Assembly (NCBI GenBank): GCA_029060585.1
Contig: JAIDTS010000087.1
Span: forward strand, 1 to 25,225
Direction: 5' to 3'
Source: Muribaculaceae bacterium
GTDB lineage: Bacteria > Bacteroidota > Bacteroidia > Bacteroidales > Muribaculaceae
Length of the DNA stretch: 25,225 nt
This document shows positions 23,999 to 25,225 of the stretch, in pieces (positions within the stretch are counted from its first letter, which is position 1; every line of letters begins with the position of its first letter). Position numbers and translations under genes: made by a program. The notes beneath the pieces were generated by a model. The model worked only from the letters and a program-made list of their open reading frames with translations. It was not told where the DNA came from and did no database searches.

Positions 23999-25225
23999 TC
24001 AGTCTTCGATTTTCCAGGCCTCGATGCGCCGCGTTTCAGAGGAGAAGTTGACGCCGATTCTGAAAAGCTGACGCGTATCGGTCGCGAACTTAAGGGCATA
24101 TCCATTCTCATTTATCTGGCGGAGGGCATCCTCGGCAGTCCCGTCGTATTTCAGCTCGATGACGTAGATGTATTTCGGTGTCTCGATCAGAAGGTCGATG
24201 CGGCCATCCGATGTATGCACCTCCGCCTTCGCGTCGAGTCCTATCAGCGTAGTCAGTATATAGAAGGCGTTGTGGAAGTTATTCTCGTTGTCCATCTTCA
24301 GGTCGTAGGGAATGCCCGCGAAGTATGCTTCAAGATTATTCATCATTTGCTCTGGGTCACCGTTACGTATCGCCTTGTTGATTTTAAACACCACTCCTTC
24401 CGCAAAACCATCCCTTCCCTTGACATAGAGGGGAAGAAGTTCGTTGAAGAGACCTTCCCTCACTTCGTCGTTCGGAACCTTCAGGCGCACTTCGTCATAC
24501 TCGAAATCATAGTCTGCGATGGTCAGATAGCCGGTCTGATAAAGCAACGCCGTGGGATTCGCATTCCGAAGATCAAGACCGGCGAGCCGATCAAGCCTCC
24601 AATGGGCATTAAGTATCTCCGAGATATCCACTTCGGCATTGTATAGCGCCTCAACAATGATGGAGGGAGTTCCCGTTGCATTCCAATATGAGCCTATCCT
24701 GCTCTTTTGAAGGCAGCAAAGCACTGACCAGGGATTGTAGATGTCACTTCCTTCCGGAGCGAATCGGTAACCGTCGTAGTTACGTTTCAGAGTTCTGCAA
24801 GCAGCATCCCAATCCTCTTTCCGCTTTGCTGCAAGGGCTGAGATTCCCTCTTGAAAATTTTCAAGCAGTTCCTTCTCTGTCACGCCACATATATCGGCGT
24901 AATCGTCATCGAAAGTGATGTCGTTTAGGTTATTTAGATCAGAAAAGACACTCAGCTTGCTGAAACGGCTGACTCCGGTCAGGAACACCAGACGTATATG
25001 CTCAGCCGAACTCTTGAAGTTGGAGTAAAGGCCCGCGAGCTTCGCGCGGTAATGCTCGAAGTTGTCATCCTTATTCAGATTGCCCACGAGCGGCTTGTCG
25101 TATTCGTCCACGAGAATCACTACCTGGCGGCCCGTCTTCTCATGGGCGTGCTTTATTATATTGCGGAATCGCGACGAAATGTTATCAGCCTTATTCTCAA
25201 CCCCGTATTTCTTCTCCCATTCCTG
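23999..25225 (-). CDS. AAA-ATPase-like / PD-(D/E)XK nuclease (DUF1703 type), second copy, N-terminus cut by window edge
   Basis: The frame is open from the stop at 23999 to the last base, giving about 408 C-terminal residues. An internal ATG at 25120 (MILVDEYDKP) is the Walker B of the paralogue and not a start. The alignment to the complete copy continues past it to the edge (QEWEKKYGVENKADN). The Walker A region lies outside the window. The nuclease motifs GRIDLLIE and YVIELKYDG are intact. Blocks near both ends are almost identical in DNA to the copy at 17732-19291, while the centre is diverged (for example CCLQKSRIGSYWNATGTPS versus NAMSESRIGAYWNATGSST). Same orientation as the first copy. 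Confidence 0.92.
   Translation of the reverse strand, partial: QEWEKKYGVENKADNISSRFRNIIKHAHEKTGRQVVILVDEYDKPLVGNLNKDDNFEHYRAKLAGLYSNFKSSAEHIRLVFLTGVSRFSKLSVFSDLNNLNDITFDDDYADICGVTEKELLENFQEGISALAAKRKEDWDAACRTLKRNYDGYRFAPEGSDIYNPWSVLCCLQKSRIGSYWNATGTPSIIVEALYNAEVDISEILNAHWRLDRLAGLDLRNANPTALLYQTGYLTIADYDFEYDEVRLKVPNDEVREGLFNELLPLYVKGRDGFAEGVVFKINKAIRNGDPEQMMNNLEAYFAGIPYDLKMDNENNFHNAFYILTTLIGLDAKAEVHTSDGRIDLLIETPKYIYVIELKYDGTAEDALRQINENGYALKFATDTRQLFRIGVNFSSETRRIEAWKIED

Noticed and set aside
25120..25225. Start of the second AAA/nuclease copy at the ATG at 25120
   Set aside because: That Met is inside the Walker B motif, and the frame and paralogue similarity continue to the window edge, so the real start lies outside.

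Overview
The window looks like a chromosomal segment of a gut Bacteroidales bacterium. A Muribaculaceae-like or related lineage is my best guess, from the moderately high GC, but that is inference. The signs are a SusC/SusD pair, a hybrid two-component regulator (HTCS), SusE/F-like lipoproteins, and several promoters of the Bacteroidetes type (TTTG, about 20 nt, TAnnTTTG) instead of Shine-Dalgarno signals.

Region 1 (1-15800) is a polysaccharide utilization locus (PUL). On the minus strand, reading leftwards, are susC (TonB-dependent importer), susD (glycan-capture lipoprotein) and a surface glycan-binding lipoprotein cut by the window edge. On the plus strand are the HTCS sensor/regulator, then a GH31 enzyme with an inserted PA14 domain (alpha-xylosidase-like) and a GH2 beta-galactosidase-like enzyme. 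A 330-bp spacer carries back-to-back promoters for susC and the HTCS. The alpha-xylosidase-like plus beta-galactosidase-like pair suggests xyloglucan side-chain removal, but the decisive endo-glucanase would lie outside the window. A strong hairpin terminator closes the GH2 gene.

Region 2 (15796-17714) holds an SGNH/GDSL hydrolase whose 3' end is interrupted. A DUF1016-type PD-(D/E)XK nuclease gene sits between two 47-bp copies (46/47 identical) of the last part of the hydrolase gene. The orphan copy keeps the apparent original C-terminus and the shared terminator. The intact gene now ends on codons from the inserted DNA. This resembles insertion with target duplication by a nuclease cassette.

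Region 3 (17732-25225) is accessory DNA. Two paralogous AAA-ATPase/PD-(D/E)XK genes (DUF1703 type) lie in the same orientation, one complete and one cut by the right edge. They are nearly identical in some blocks and divergent between them. They bracket a TPR membrane-spanning regulator with a C-terminal helix-turn-helix, a divergent small secreted DUF3244-like protein, an AT-rich lipoprotein with a glycine-zipper segment, and two small multi-span membrane proteins. A REP-like GTAG hairpin sits in the divergent spacer. The lipoprotein and membrane proteins could be a toxin/immunity-like set, which is a hypothesis only.

I see no tRNA, rRNA, CRISPR array, integrase or transposase in the window.
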